Origin: Methylibium sp. NZG
GTDB taxonomy: Bacteria > Pseudomonadota > Gammaproteobacteria > Burkholderiales > Burkholderiaceae_C
Assembly (NCBI GenBank): GCA_001263235.1
Contig: LGRD01000007.1
Location: forward strand, 62,001-126,000
Reading direction: 5' to 3'
Length of the DNA: 64,000 nucleotides
The notes under the pieces are model-generated. The model saw only the letters and a list, made by a program, of their open reading frames with translations, had not been told where the DNA came from and did not search any database. A program made the translations under genes and the position numbers. Below are positions 9,317 through 17,493 of this stretch, one piece after another; position 1 is the first letter of the stretch; every line of letters begins with the position of its first letter.

Positions 9317-9699
9317 GCTTTTTTCGAGGCCTGTTCAAAGGCGGCGCCGTGGCGCAGATCGGCGTTCACCTGCTCGCGTTGTGGAAGCTGTTCAAGCACC
9401 CGCGCACGCCACGCGCGGCGCGCTGGGTGGCGATCGCGGTGATCGCGTATGCGGTCAGCCCGATCGACCTGATCCCCGATTTCATTCCGGTGCTGGGGCT
9501 GCTCGACGAGATGGTGCTCATTCCGCTCGGCGTGGCGCTGGTCGTGCGGCTGACGCCGCGGCCGCTGTGGCAGGAACTGCTGGCCGAGGCGCGCGCCTCG
9601 AAGGACGCGCTGCCGCGCTTGTGGTGGGGCGCGCTGGCGGTGGTGGTGGTTTGGGGCGCGTTGTTGGGCGGGCTCGCGTGGTGGCTGATGTCGCTTTGA
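9313..9699 (+). CDS. DUF1232 membrane protein (YkvA-like)
   Basis: A 128-residue protein with the DUF1232 signature [22 protein letters not shown] (two short membrane-associated helices) and a C-terminal hydrophobic segment. It starts at GTG (9313) overlapping the helicase stop (GTGA), so the two are translationally coupled. Function of DUF1232 is not established. A REP-like palindrome follows the stop immediately. Confidence 0.85.
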   Translation: MSFFRGLFKGGAVAQIGVHLLALWKLFKHPRTPRAARWVAIAVIAYAVSPIDLIPDFIPVLGLLDEMVLIPLGVALVVRLTPRPLWQELLAEARASKDALPRLWWGALAVVVVWGALLGGLAWWLMSL

Positions 9700-9700
9700 T

Positions 9701-9770
9701 AACCGTTCGGGCTGAGCTTGTCGAAGCCTTTGACTGCTCAGGCCCTTCGACGAGCTCAGACGGAACGGTT
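9701..9770. repeat. REP-like palindrome, copy 2
   Basis: A 70-bp imperfect inverted repeat bounded by AACCGTTC and GGAACGGTT, with arms GCTGAGCTTGTCGAAG and CTTCGACGAGCTCAGAC. It lies directly after the DUF1232 stop and before the convergent arginase stop, where it could act as a bidirectional transcription end. Same family as the copy at 6693-6742. Confidence 0.8.
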
Positions 9771-9803
9771 GGCATCCGGCGTTGGCGGCACTGCAAGGCC
9801 CGC

Positions 9804-10718
9804 CTACTTGCGCATCAACGTGCTCTTGCCGAACAGACTCTCGATCAGATCCACCGCCAGCTCCGCTGTGCGGTTGCGGACGTCCAGCGCCGGGTTGAGT
9901 TCCATCACGTCGAGCGAGGCGAGCCGGCCGGTGTCGGCAATCATCTCCATGCACAGCTGCGCTTCGCGGTAGGTCGGGCCACCCTTCACGGTGGTGCCCA
10001 CGCCGGGGGCGATGTCGGGGTCGAGAAAGTCCACGTCGAAGCTCACGTGCAGGTGCGTGTTGGCGTCGATCGTGGCCAGCGCCAGCTCCATCGTGTGGCG
10101 CATGCCCATCTCGTCGATGTAGCGCATGTCGAAGACTTCGAGGTCGGTCTCGTGCACCAGCCGCTTCTCGCCCGCGTCGACGCTGCGGATGCCGATCTGG
10201 CGGATGACTTTCGGGTTGATGGCGGGCACCACGCCGCCGATCTCGATCAGCGCCTGCGGCCCGTGGCCGCACAGGCACGCCACCGGCATGCCATGGATGT
10301 TGCCGCTGGGCGTGAGCGTGTTGGTGTTGAAGTCGGCGTGCGCGTCGAGCCACAGTACGCGCAGCTTCTTGCCCGCTTCGCGGCAGTGCCGCGCCACCGC
10401 GCTGATCGAGCCGATGCCCAGGCAGTGGTCGCCGCCGAGCAGGATGGGCAGGCGGCCGAGCGCGAGTTCGGTGTGCATCGCCTGGTGCACCGCGAGGTTC
10501 CAGGCCACCACCTCGTCCAGGTGCCGGTAGCCATTCACCGGCGGCAGCCACGGGTTGGCCGGGCCGGTGAGGTTGCCGCGGTCCAGCACCTCCAGGCCGT
10601 GGCCCTGCAGCACCGGCACGATGCCGGCGACGCGCAGCGCCTCGGGCCCCATGCTGGCGCCGCGGCTGCCGGCGCCGATGTCGGTGGGGGCGCCGATGAG
10701 GCTGATGGATGGGTTCAT
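9804..10718 (-). CDS. rocF: Arginase
   Basis: A 304-residue ureohydrolase converting arginine to ornithine and urea in the cytoplasm. The dinuclear manganese site is complete: GGDHCLGIG, DAHADFNT and SFDVDFLDP supply the His and Asp ligands, and SIGAP-like start (SLIGAPTDIGAGSRG) plus EMGMRHTMELA are typical of arginase rather than agmatinase. Length is normal. It ends convergently against the DUF1232 gene with a palindrome between, and a LOG-family gene follows upstream on the same strand. Confidence 0.92.
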   Translation of the reverse strand: MNPSISLIGAPTDIGAGSRGASMGPEALRVAGIVPVLQGHGLEVLDRGNLTGPANPWLPPVNGYRHLDEVVAWNLAVHQAMHTELALGRLPILLGGDHCLGIGSISAVARHCREAGKKLRVLWLDAHADFNTNTLTPSGNIHGMPVACLCGHGPQALIEIGGVVPAINPKVIRQIGIRSVDAGEKRLVHETDLEVFDMRYIDEMGMRHTMELALATIDANTHLHVSFDVDFLDPDIAPGVGTTVKGGPTYREAQLCMEMIADTGRLASLDVMELNPALDVRNRTAELAVDLIESLFGKSTLMRK

Positions 10719-10731
10719 GAATGCACGCGCG

Positions 10732-11634
10732 TCAAATGTCCACCGCGAAGTCGCCCGTCTGCGTCGCCGGCAGGTCGAACCCGTACTCGGCCTCCAGGCA
10801 GGCCCAGGCCTCTTCGGCGGTCTCGACGAAGTGGAACAGGTTCACGTCGCCGGGGCTGATCATGCCGGTCTCGATCAGCAACTCGAAGTTGATGAGCCGC
10901 GTCCAGAACTCGCGGCCGAACAGCAGGATCGGGCGGCGGCGGCACTTGCCGGTCTGGATGAGCGTCATCGTCTCGAACAGTTCGTCGAGCGTGCCGAAGC
11001 CGCCAGGAAAGCACACCAGCGCGATCGAGCGCATCAGGAAGTGCATCTTGCGCAGCGCGAAGTAGTGGAACTGGAAGCACAACTCGGGCGTGATGTACGG
11101 GTTGGGCGCCTGCTCGTGCGGCAGCACGATGTTCAGGCCAATGCTCTTGCCCTCGGCCTCGAACGCGCCACGGTTGCCCGCTTCCATGATGCCGGGGCCA
11201 CCGCCGGTGACGACGTAGATCGGCGTGTCCATGCTGCGCGAGCGCACTGTCACCAGCTCGGCAAAGCGGCGCGCCTCGTCGTAGTAGCGCGACATCTGTA
11301 CCTGCATCTCGGCACGCTTGACGACGAGCGGGTCGCCTTCGGCGCGTGCCGCGGCCAGCAGCGGCGCCGCCACCTCCGGCGGCAGGATGCGCGCGCTGCC
11401 GAAGATCACGATGGTCGACTCGATGCCCTGCTCGGTCTGCACCATCTCGGGCTTGAGCAGTTCGAGCTGCATGCGCACGGGGCGCAGTTCTTCGCGCAGC
11501 AGGAAGTCGGTGTCGGTGAAGGCCAGGCGGTAGGCGCTCTCGGGGCCGCCATAGCGCGACGGTGCGATGAGCGATTCGGCTTCTTCTTGCGCGGTGGGGA
11601 AGTTGCGCGCGGTCAGGTCGAGTTTCTTGTCCAT
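10732..11634 (-). CDS. LOG family (TIGR00730-like) nucleotide-processing protein
   Basis: A 300-residue protein with the Rossmann-like LOG motifs VTGGGPGIMEAGNRGA and PGGFGTLDELFE. The LOG family hydrolyses nucleoside 5'-monophosphates (cytokinin riboside monophosphate phosphoribohydrolase activity is known in members). The N-terminal extension of about 80 residues is usual in the longer proteobacterial subgroup. ATG at 11632-11634 is chosen; the frame stays open far upstream through the regulator gene but in a non-coding register. Confidence 0.85.
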   Translation of the reverse strand: MDKKLDLTARNFPTAQEEAESLIAPSRYGGPESAYRLAFTDTDFLLREELRPVRMQLELLKPEMVQTEQGIESTIVIFGSARILPPEVAAPLLAAARAEGDPLVVKRAEMQVQMSRYYDEARRFAELVTVRSRSMDTPIYVVTGGGPGIMEAGNRGAFEAEGKSIGLNIVLPHEQAPNPYITPELCFQFHYFALRKMHFLMRSIALVCFPGGFGTLDELFETMTLIQTGKCRRRPILLFGREFWTRLINFELLIETGMISPGDVNLFHFVETAEEAWACLEAEYGFDLPATQTGDFAVDI

Positions 11635-11711
11635 GGCGCGCAGCTTAACGCTGCCGCGGCTCAGCCCGCTGCGCGCGGGCCGCTCCCGCGCGGCGCGGCG
11701 GCGGGCACGGC

Positions 11712-12533
11712 TCACTCGGTGCGCGCGGGTGCCTTGGACAGCAGGTTCACATAGTCGTGATGGCGGGTGTCGATGATCGACACGCGGTGCTCCACCGGCC
11801 GGTCGCCAAAGCTCAGGGCGGTGCGCTCCACCTGCATCACGGGCAGGCCCACGGCCACGCCCAGCACGCGCGCGGTGGCGCGGTCGGCCGCGCTGGCGCG
11901 CGCCCGCTCCAGCGCGCGCAGCACGGTGATGCCGAACTCCGACTGGTAGAACTGATAGATCGTGCCGGGCCGTTCGCGCAGGCGCTTTTCGGTCAGGCCA
12001 CGGTACAGGCCTGCCGGCAGCGTCAGCCGGTCGTAGACGACGGCGCGCCCTTGCAGCCGCAGGCGGTTCTCGATCTGGATCACCGGGTCGCCGGCACGCA
12101 GGCCCAGCGCCTGCGCGGGCTCGCCGGGTGTGTGCGCGGCGTCGGCATCGCAGCGCAGGCGCTCGAACGACACCAGGTCCACGGCAGGCACCTCGCGCAG
12201 CCCGTCGCGCCGCTCGACGTGGAAAAACTGGAACAGGAAGCGGTCGGCCCCGTGTGTGGCCACGAACGTGCCGCGGCCGTGGCGGCGCACTAGCAGGTGT
12301 TCGGCGACCAGTTCGTCCACCGCCTTGCGCAGCGTGCCGATCGACACGCCGAGCGCACCCGCCAGCACCGGCTCGCTCGGCAGCGTGTGACCGGGCTGAC
12401 AGGTGCCGGCCTCGATGGCGCGCAACAAGGCGCGCTTGACCTCGCGGTACAGCGGCGCGCCGGTGGCGCCAGGAGCGATGGCCTGGAAGGCCGTGGGCGC
12501 GGAGGTGCGGGTGGCAGCGCGGGTTGGAGTCAT
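11712..12533 (-). CDS. GntR/HutC family regulator, candidate sulfolactate regulator
   Basis: A 273-residue regulator: N-terminal winged helix with LPSEPVLAGALGVSIGTLRKAVDELV (split here as the LPSEP motif and GVSIGTLRKAVDELV), then a UTRA ligand domain ending in HRVSIIDTRHHDYVNLL. It diverges from suyA, with a clean inverted repeat midway between the two starts. In other bacteria suy/slc clusters carry their own local regulator, so this is the obvious candidate for sulfolactate control. Ligand is inferred from context only. ATG at 12531-12533; a longer frame upstream is less likely. Confidence 0.8.
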   Translation of the reverse strand: MTPTRAATRTSAPTAFQAIAPGATGAPLYREVKRALLRAIEAGTCQPGHTLPSEPVLAGALGVSIGTLRKAVDELVAEHLLVRRHGRGTFVATHGADRFLFQFFHVERRDGLREVPAVDLVSFERLRCDADAAHTPGEPAQALGLRAGDPVIQIENRLRLQGRAVVYDRLTLPAGLYRGLTEKRLRERPGTIYQFYQSEFGITVLRALERARASAADRATARVLGVAVGLPVMQVERTALSFGDRPVEHRVSIIDTRHHDYVNLLSKAPARTE

Positions 12534-12577
12534 GGGCGAGCGGCAAGTGTAGGCAGCCGCCCCGCCCGACCCAATCA

Positions 12578-12593
12578 AGTCATTTAGATGACT
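12578..12593. promoter_or_regulatory. Candidate GntR operator
   Basis: A perfect 6-4-6 inverted repeat, AGTCATTTAGATGACT, lies in the otherwise GC-rich intergenic region, 45 bp from the regulator start and about 120 bp before suyA. It is the best palindrome in the region and is AT-rich relative to its surroundings. Confidence 0.55.
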
Positions 12594-12714
12594 CGTTTGA
12601 CGCTGGGTCTTTGGCCGATCGATACTGCGCCCCCGAACAGAGCCGGGAGCGGATCGAACGGGCCGTGGGCCCCGAGCCGGACCCGCATTTCACACCCCCC
12701 AGGAGCGATTGCCG

Positions 12715-12996
12715 ATGATTCACTTTGTATTGCACGACGCCCGCGACACCGTCGCCGTGGTGGTGGTCGAAGGCGTGAAAGCCGGCACCGCCATGACCGG
12801 CTGGATCATGGACGAGGACAAGACCATCAACGTACACGCACGCCAGGACATCCCGATCGGCCACAAGGTGGCGTTGAAAGACATGGCCGTCGGCGACACG
12901 GTGCTGAAGTACGGCATCGACATGGGCAAGGTCGTGGCGCCCATCAAGGCGGGCGAACACGCTCACGTCCAAAACATCAAAACCAAGCGCTGGTGA
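12715..12996 (+). CDS. suyA: Sulfolactate sulfo-lyase small subunit (SAF domain)
   Basis: A 93-residue SAF-domain protein, the small half of UxaA-type hydro-lyases. The sequence MIHFVLHDARDTVAVVVVEG, GWIMDEDKTI and the end QNIKTKRW agree with my recollection of SuyA. SuyAB splits (2R)-3-sulfolactate into pyruvate and sulfite. Altronate dehydratases usually have this domain fused to the large part; here it is separate, as in SuyAB. An AGGAG ribosome binding site precedes the ATG. First gene of a suyA-suyB-slcC-comC series. Altronate or galactarate dehydratase remains the alternative. Confidence 0.8.
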   Translation: MIHFVLHDARDTVAVVVVEGVKAGTAMTGWIMDEDKTINVHARQDIPIGHKVALKDMAVGDTVLKYGIDMGKVVAPIKAGEHAHVQNIKTKRW

Positions 12997-13015
12997 CCTG
13001 AGGAGGGCGAAAGAG

Positions 13016-13068
13016 CCCCACAAAGTGGGGATCGCAGCCCGTATTCAGGTCGCGGCTCGAAGAGCCGC
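13016..13068 (+). promoter_or_regulatory. Two intercistronic hairpins between suyA and suyB
   Basis: Two short perfect stem-loops occur in the 97-bp gap: CCCCACAAAGTGGGG at 13016-13030 and GCGGCTCGAAGAGCCGC at 13052-13068. No T-tract follows, so they look like RNA-processing or stabilising structures rather than terminators. Confidence 0.45.
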
Positions 13069-13093
13069 TTAGCAACCGTCAGAGGAAACCAAC

Positions 13094-14269
13094 ATGAGCG
13101 TCATCTCCAACTCCACCACCTTCCTCGGCTACCGCCGCGAGAACAAGCGCGTCGGCATCCGCAACCACGTCATCATCCTGCCGCTGGACGACCTGTCCAA
13201 CGCGGCGGCTGAAGCCGTTGCGCACAACATCAAGGGCGCGATGGCCATTCCGCACCCGTACGGCCGGCTGCAGTTCGGCGCCGACCTGGACCTGCACTTC
13301 CGTACGCTGATCGGCGCGGGCTGCAACCCGAACGTGGCGGCGGTCGTCGTCATCGGCATCGAGGACGGCTGGACGAAGAAGGTCGTCGACGGCATCGCCA
13401 CCACCGGCAAGCCGGTAGTCGGCTTCGGCATCGAGGGCCACGGCGACCACGACACTATTCTGCGTGCCAGCAAGGCCGCGCGCGAGTTTGTGCAGTGGGC
13501 GAGCGAGAAGCAGCGCGAGGCCTGTTCGATCAGCGAATTGTGGGTCTCCACCAAGTGCGGCGAGAGCGACACCACCAGCGGCTGTGGCGCCAACCCGACC
13601 GTGGGCGACGCTTTCGACAAGCTGCACCCGCTGGGCAACTACCTGTGCTTCGGCGAAACGTCCGAGATCACCGGCGGCGAGAAGATCGTGGCCGAGCGCT
13701 GCGCCACGCCGCAGGTGCGCGACCAGTTCATGTTCATGTTCAACCGCTACCAGGACATGATCAACCGCCACAAGACGACCGACCTGTCGGAGAGCCAGCC
13801 GACCAAGGGCAACATTGCCGGCGGGTTGACGACGATCGAGGAGAAGGCGCTGGGCAACATCCAGAAGATCGGCAAGAAGTGCACGGTGGACGGCGTGATC
13901 GACAAGGCTGAGGTACCCACCCACCCCGGCCTGTGGTTCATGGATTCGAGCAGCGCGGCGGCCGAAATGGTCACGCTGTGCGCCGCGTCGGGCTACGCGG
14001 TGCACTTCTTCCCCACGGGCCAGGGCAACGTGATCGGCAACGCGATCGTGCCGGTCATCAAGATCTGCGCCAACCCGCGCACCGTGCGGCTGATGAGCGA
14101 GCATGTGGACGTGGACACCAGCGGCCTGCTGCAACGCGAGATCACGCTCGACCAGGCCGGCGACAAGCTGCTGGAGTGCATGCTCCGCACGGCGAACGGG
14201 CGCTTCACGGCGGCCGAGGCGCTGGGGCACCGCGAGTTCGTGTTGACGCGCCTCTTCGAAAGCGCATGA
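13094..14269 (+). CDS. suyB: Sulfolactate sulfo-lyase large subunit
   Basis: A 391-residue UxaA-C-type lyase. The cysteine-containing stretches [20 protein letters not shown] and [18 protein letters not shown] are the iron-dependent active-site region of this family, and the protein agrees closely with what I recall of SuyB (for example [20 protein letters not shown]). With SuyA it desulfonates sulfolactate to pyruvate plus sulfite in the cytoplasm. The gene begins at ATG 13094 after AGAGGAAACC. Downstream slcC and comC homologues strongly favour sulfolactate over sugar acids. Confidence 0.82.
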   Translation: MSVISNSTTFLGYRRENKRVGIRNHVIILPLDDLSNAAAEAVAHNIKGAMAIPHPYGRLQFGADLDLHFRTLIGAGCNPNVAAVVVIGIEDGWTKKVVDGIATTGKPVVGFGIEGHGDHDTILRASKAAREFVQWASEKQREACSISELWVSTKCGESDTTSGCGANPTVGDAFDKLHPLGNYLCFGETSEITGGEKIVAERCATPQVRDQFMFMFNRYQDMINRHKTTDLSESQPTKGNIAGGLTTIEEKALGNIQKIGKKCTVDGVIDKAEVPTHPGLWFMDSSSAAAEMVTLCAASGYAVHFFPTGQGNVIGNAIVPVIKICANPRTVRLMSEHVDVDTSGLLQREITLDQAGDKLLECMLRTANGRFTAAEALGHREFVLTRLFESA

Positions 14270-14278
14270 TTTACCCAT

Positions 14279-14352
14279 CCCCGAAGCGGCTTACGCCGCT
14301 CCCCCTCAAGGGGGCAACACCAGCGGCCCGGCAAAGCCGGATCCGCGGTGTT
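14279..14352. repeat. Compound palindromic intergenic repeat
   Basis: Between suyB and slcC four adjacent hairpins occur: GCGGCTTACGCCGC, CCCCCTCAAGGGGG, CCGGCAAAGCCGG, and an outer pair AACACC...GGTGTT. I recall similar composite repeats dispersed in Comamonadaceae genomes. It breaks an otherwise continuous operon. Confidence 0.65.
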
Positions 14353-14378
14353 CGCTTGATTGAAGCTCGGAGTCGCAC

Positions 14379-15302
14379 TTGAAGATCGTCATCACCGAGT
14401 TCATGGACGAACGCGCGGTGGCGCAACTCGCCGCCAAGCACGAGGTTCTTTACGACCCCAAGTTGGTGGATGACGCGACGCGCCTGAAACAAGAGGCCAC
14501 CACCGCCGACGTGCTGATTGTGCGCAACCGCACGCAGGTTCGCGGCGAGTTGCTGGCCGCGCTCGCGCGTTGCCGCATCGTCGGGCGGCTTGGCGTGGGC
14601 CTGGACAACATCGACGTGCCGGGTTGTGAGGCCAAAGGCATGAAGGTGATCCCGGCCACCGGCGCGAACGCGCTGAGCGTGGCCGAGTATGTGATCGCCA
14701 CCGCGATGCTGTTGCTGCGCGGCGCCTATCAATCGACGCCTGCGGTGGTGGCCGGCACCTGGCCGCGCAATGCGTTGAGCAACGGGCGCGAAGTCGGTGG
14801 CAAGACGCTGGGGCTGATCGGCTTCGGCTTCATCGGCCAGTTGACCGGCCAACTCGCGCGAGGTGTGGGCATGAAGGTGCTGGCCTATGACGCGATGATG
14901 GACCGCGACCACCGCGCCTTCCTGCGCGGCGAGGCGCGGCCGGCGGCGCTGGCCGATTTGGTCGCCGCATCCGACGTGATCAGCCTGCACGTGCCGCTGG
15001 TCGACTCAACGCGCGGTTTGTTCAATGCCGAACGCATCGGCGCCATGAAGCAGGGTGCGGTGCTCGTCAACACCTCCCGCGGCGGCATCGTCGACGAGGC
15101 GGCGCTGGCGGCGGCGCTGAAGAGTGGCCACCTCGGCGGCGCGGCGCTCGACGTGTTCGATGCCGAGCCGCTGCCGGCGGCCAACGTGTTTGCCGGCTGC
15201 CCCAACCTGCTGCTCACGCCGCACATCGCCGGCGTGTCGGCCGAGTCGAACGAGCGGGTGTCGTTCATGATCGCCGAGAAGGTGCTGGAGGGCTTGGCCT
15301 GA
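14379..15302 (+). CDS. slcC: D-2-hydroxyacid dehydrogenase, candidate (S)-sulfolactate dehydrogenase
   Basis: A 307-residue D-isomer-specific 2-hydroxyacid dehydrogenase. The NAD fold motif is GLIGFGFIG; the catalytic Arg is in NTSRGGIVDE and His in LTPHIAGVS. In Chromohalobacter salexigens SlcC oxidises (S)-sulfolactate to sulfopyruvate, which ComC reduces to the (R)-form used by SuyAB. The order suyAB-slcC-comC here supports that reading; phosphoglycerate dehydrogenase activity is the generic alternative. The start is TTG at 14379 with GGAG eight bases upstream. Its stop overlaps the comC start. Confidence 0.75.
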   Translation: MKIVITEFMDERAVAQLAAKHEVLYDPKLVDDATRLKQEATTADVLIVRNRTQVRGELLAALARCRIVGRLGVGLDNIDVPGCEAKGMKVIPATGANALSVAEYVIATAMLLLRGAYQSTPAVVAGTWPRNALSNGREVGGKTLGLIGFGFIGQLTGQLARGVGMKVLAYDAMMDRDHRAFLRGEARPAALADLVAASDVISLHVPLVDSTRGLFNAERIGAMKQGAVLVNTSRGGIVDEAALAAALKSGHLGGAALDVFDAEPLPAANVFAGCPNLLLTPHIAGVSAESNERVSFMIAEKVLEGLA

Positions 15303-16327
15303 TGGCAACGATCAGTTTGGCTGAAGCCCGCACGCTCGTGGCAGTGGCGCTGCGCTCGGCGGGTGCGAACGCCGCGATGGCCGACGCCACCGCGCGCTCG
15401 CTGGTGCTGGCCGAAGCGCAAGGCCTCGCCTCGCACGGCTTGAGCCGCGTGCCGCAATACAGCGCGCAGTTGCGCAACGGCCGCGTGAACGGTTCGGCGG
15501 TGCCGGCGGTGCTGGCCGGCCGCGGCGGCGCGGCACGTGTCGATGCGCAAGAAGGGCTGGCCTTCGCGGCTTGTGAGCTCGCGGTGGCCGAGGCGGTGCG
15601 GCGTGCGGCCGAGTTCGGCATCAGCGTCGTCGGCGTGACCAACAGCCACCACGCGGGCGTGATCGTCGATCACTTGCGTGCAGTGGCTGCAGCCGGCATG
15701 GTCGGCCTGGGCTTTGCCAACTCGCCCGCGGCGATGCCGGCGGCGGGCGGCAAGCACCCGATCTTCGGCACCAACCCGGTGGCGGCGGTGTTTCCGCGGC
15801 GCGCGGGTGCGGGTAGGCAGGGCGGCGATCCGCTGCTGATCGACCTGAGCCTGAGCGAAGTGGCGCGCGGCAAGCTGATGGTGGCGGCCAAGAACGGCCA
15901 GAGCATTCCGCTGGGCTGGGCGCTGGATGCTGAAGGCCAGCCGACCACCGACCCGAAGGCGGGCATGGAAGGCTCGATGCTGCCGATCGGCGCGGTGAGC
16001 AGCCCCAAAGGCGCGATGCTCGCGCTGGTGATCGAGTTGCTCGTCACCGCATTGATCGGTGCCAACTACGGCTTCGAAGCGTCGAGCTTCTTTGTCGACG
16101 AAGGCAACCGCCCGCGCATCGGGCAGTTGTTCATCGTCATCGACCCTGGCGCGTTGGTAGGCCGCGAGGCCTTCCTCGACCGCATTGAAGTGCTGGTGTT
16201 GGAGATGCTGAAGGACGAGGGCGTGCGCCTGCCCGGCGCGCGGCGCGAGCAACTGCGCCGTGCCGCAGAGCGCGACGGCATCACCGTCGCCGACGCCACA
16301 CTGGCCGCGTGGCGCACGTTGGTTTGA
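15302..16327 (+). CDS. comC: Ldh2/ComC-type dehydrogenase, candidate (R)-sulfolactate dehydrogenase
   Basis: A 341-residue member of the malate/L-lactate (Ldh2) dehydrogenase family with AEAQGLASHGLSRVPQY, GVTNSHHAGVI (conserved His pair) and FGTNPVAAVFPRR. ComC homologues reduce sulfopyruvate to (R)-sulfolactate with NAD(P)H. Its ATG overlaps the slcC stop by one base (TGATG), so both are co-translated, as expected for two enzymes that together racemise sulfolactate. Function rests on context plus family. Confidence 0.75.
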   Translation: MATISLAEARTLVAVALRSAGANAAMADATARSLVLAEAQGLASHGLSRVPQYSAQLRNGRVNGSAVPAVLAGRGGAARVDAQEGLAFAACELAVAEAVRRAAEFGISVVGVTNSHHAGVIVDHLRAVAAAGMVGLGFANSPAAMPAAGGKHPIFGTNPVAAVFPRRAGAGRQGGDPLLIDLSLSEVARGKLMVAAKNGQSIPLGWALDAEGQPTTDPKAGMEGSMLPIGAVSSPKGAMLALVIELLVTALIGANYGFEASSFFVDEGNRPRIGQLFIVIDPGALVGREAFLDRIEVLVLEMLKDEGVRLPGARREQLRRAAERDGITVADATLAAWRTLV

Positions 16328-16420
16328 GCAAGAATCTCGATCGACGTTTGTCTGATCGCAACCCCGGCCTTCAAACGCCGGATCGCTGAACCGCCCTCCC
16401 GACCCCACCGAAAGCCGACC

Positions 16421-17401
16421 ATGCAACGACGCATTCTGTTGACCGGCGCCGCCGCGCTGTGGCCCTTGGCTCTGCCCCTGCCGAGCTTCGCTCAGGCGGT
16501 GGACTACCCCAAGCCCGGCTCGACGATTCGCTACGTCGTGCCGTTCCCGCCTGGCGGCCTCACCGATGTGATGGCGCGCCTCGTTGGCCAGCAGCTCGGC
16601 GAGCGCTGGAAGCTCAACGTCGTCATCGACAACAAGCCCGGCAGCGGCGGCATGATCGGCGCCGACGCGGTGGCCAAGGCCGCGCCCGACGGCTACACGC
16701 TGCTGGCCATCACGATGACGCACGCCGTCAACGCCACGCTGGCCAAGGGCAAGGCGCCGTACGACTTTCAGAAAGACCTGAAGCCGGTGGCACTGCTCGC
16801 CGGCAGCCCGATGCTGGTGGTGGTGCCGGCGGCCAGCCCGATCAAGGACTTCAAGGAGTTGATGGCGGCGGCCAAGGCCCGGCCGCTCAACGCCGGCTCC
16901 AGCGGCAACGGCACGCCACCGCACCTGACGCTGGCGCTGTTCAACGAGCTGACCAAGAGCAACGTGCAGCACGTGCCCTACAAAGGCGGCGCGCCGGCCA
17001 TCACCGACCTGATCGGTGGCCAGCTCGATGTGATCTTCTCCAACTTCCCCGAGTCGATTGCGCACGTCAAGTCGGGCAAGCTGCGCGCGCTGGCGATTGC
17101 GAGCAGCACGCGCCACCCGCTGGTGCCCGAGGTGCCAACGATCACCGAGGCGGGCCTGCCCGGCCTGCTGGTCGAGAACTGGACTGCCGTGATGGTGCCC
17201 GCTGCCACGCCCGACGCCATCGTGCAAAAGCTCGGCGCCGAGGTGCTGCAGATCGTGGCCAGCGCCGACGTGGAAGACAAGGCGCGCACGCAGGGCTTTC
17301 GCGTCGACGCGCGCGGGCCCGACAAGTTCGGTCCGTTCGTGCGCGAAGAGGTCGAGCGCTGGGCGAAGCTGATCGCCGCGGCCCGGATCACGGCGGATTG
17401 A
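16421..17401 (+). CDS. Bug-type binding protein, candidate sulfolactate-binding
   Basis: A 326-residue tripartite tricarboxylate transporter binding protein. Twin-Arg-like start MQRRILLTGAAALWPLALP, signal cleavage after SFAQA, then YVVPFPPGGLTDVMARL and IDNKPGSGGMIGADAV. Sulfolactate clusters elsewhere carry a TTT transporter (SlcHFG), so it could be the SlcH counterpart. The two membrane subunits are absent here, so it would have to dock to a pair encoded elsewhere. About 93 bp separate it from comC. Confidence 0.75.
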   Translation: MQRRILLTGAAALWPLALPLPSFAQAVDYPKPGSTIRYVVPFPPGGLTDVMARLVGQQLGERWKLNVVIDNKPGSGGMIGADAVAKAAPDGYTLLAITMTHAVNATLAKGKAPYDFQKDLKPVALLAGSPMLVVVPAASPIKDFKELMAAAKARPLNAGSSGNGTPPHLTLALFNELTKSNVQHVPYKGGAPAITDLIGGQLDVIFSNFPESIAHVKSGKLRALAIASSTRHPLVPEVPTITEAGLPGLLVENWTAVMVPAATPDAIVQKLGAEVLQIVASADVEDKARTQGFRVDARGPDKFGPFVREEVERWAKLIAAARITAD

Positions 17402-17402
17402 C

Positions 17403-17493
17403 AACGCGGCCGATCAACGCGGTCGGGCCACGCGGCCGATCACCCAGCCGATCACCCCGGCCGATCAACGCGGCCGATCAACGCGGCCGATCA
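17403..17493. repeat. Degenerate 13-bp tandem array
   Basis: About seven units resembling ACGCGGCCGATCA (with variants CCCAGCCGATCA and CCCCGGCCGATCA) fill the whole gap between the convergent Bug-protein and LacI-regulator stops. It reaches the last codons of the LacI gene. Confidence 0.85.

Noticed and set aside
10732-12546. A single 604-residue protein spanning the LOG and GntR genes
   Set aside because: The upstream half is an out-of-frame translation of the GntR gene; the LOG family start at 11634 gives a normal-length protein.
12715-14269. Altronate or galactarate dehydratase (UxaA/GarD)
   Set aside because: Split SAF and large subunits of SuyA/SuyB size, with slcC and comC homologues following, fit sulfolactate lyase better; kept as an alternative.
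14885-17404. An 839-codon minus-strand frame opposite slcC, comC and the Bug gene
   Set aside because: Antisense artefact of GC-rich coding DNA; the three plus-strand genes have intact family motifs and ribosome binding sites.
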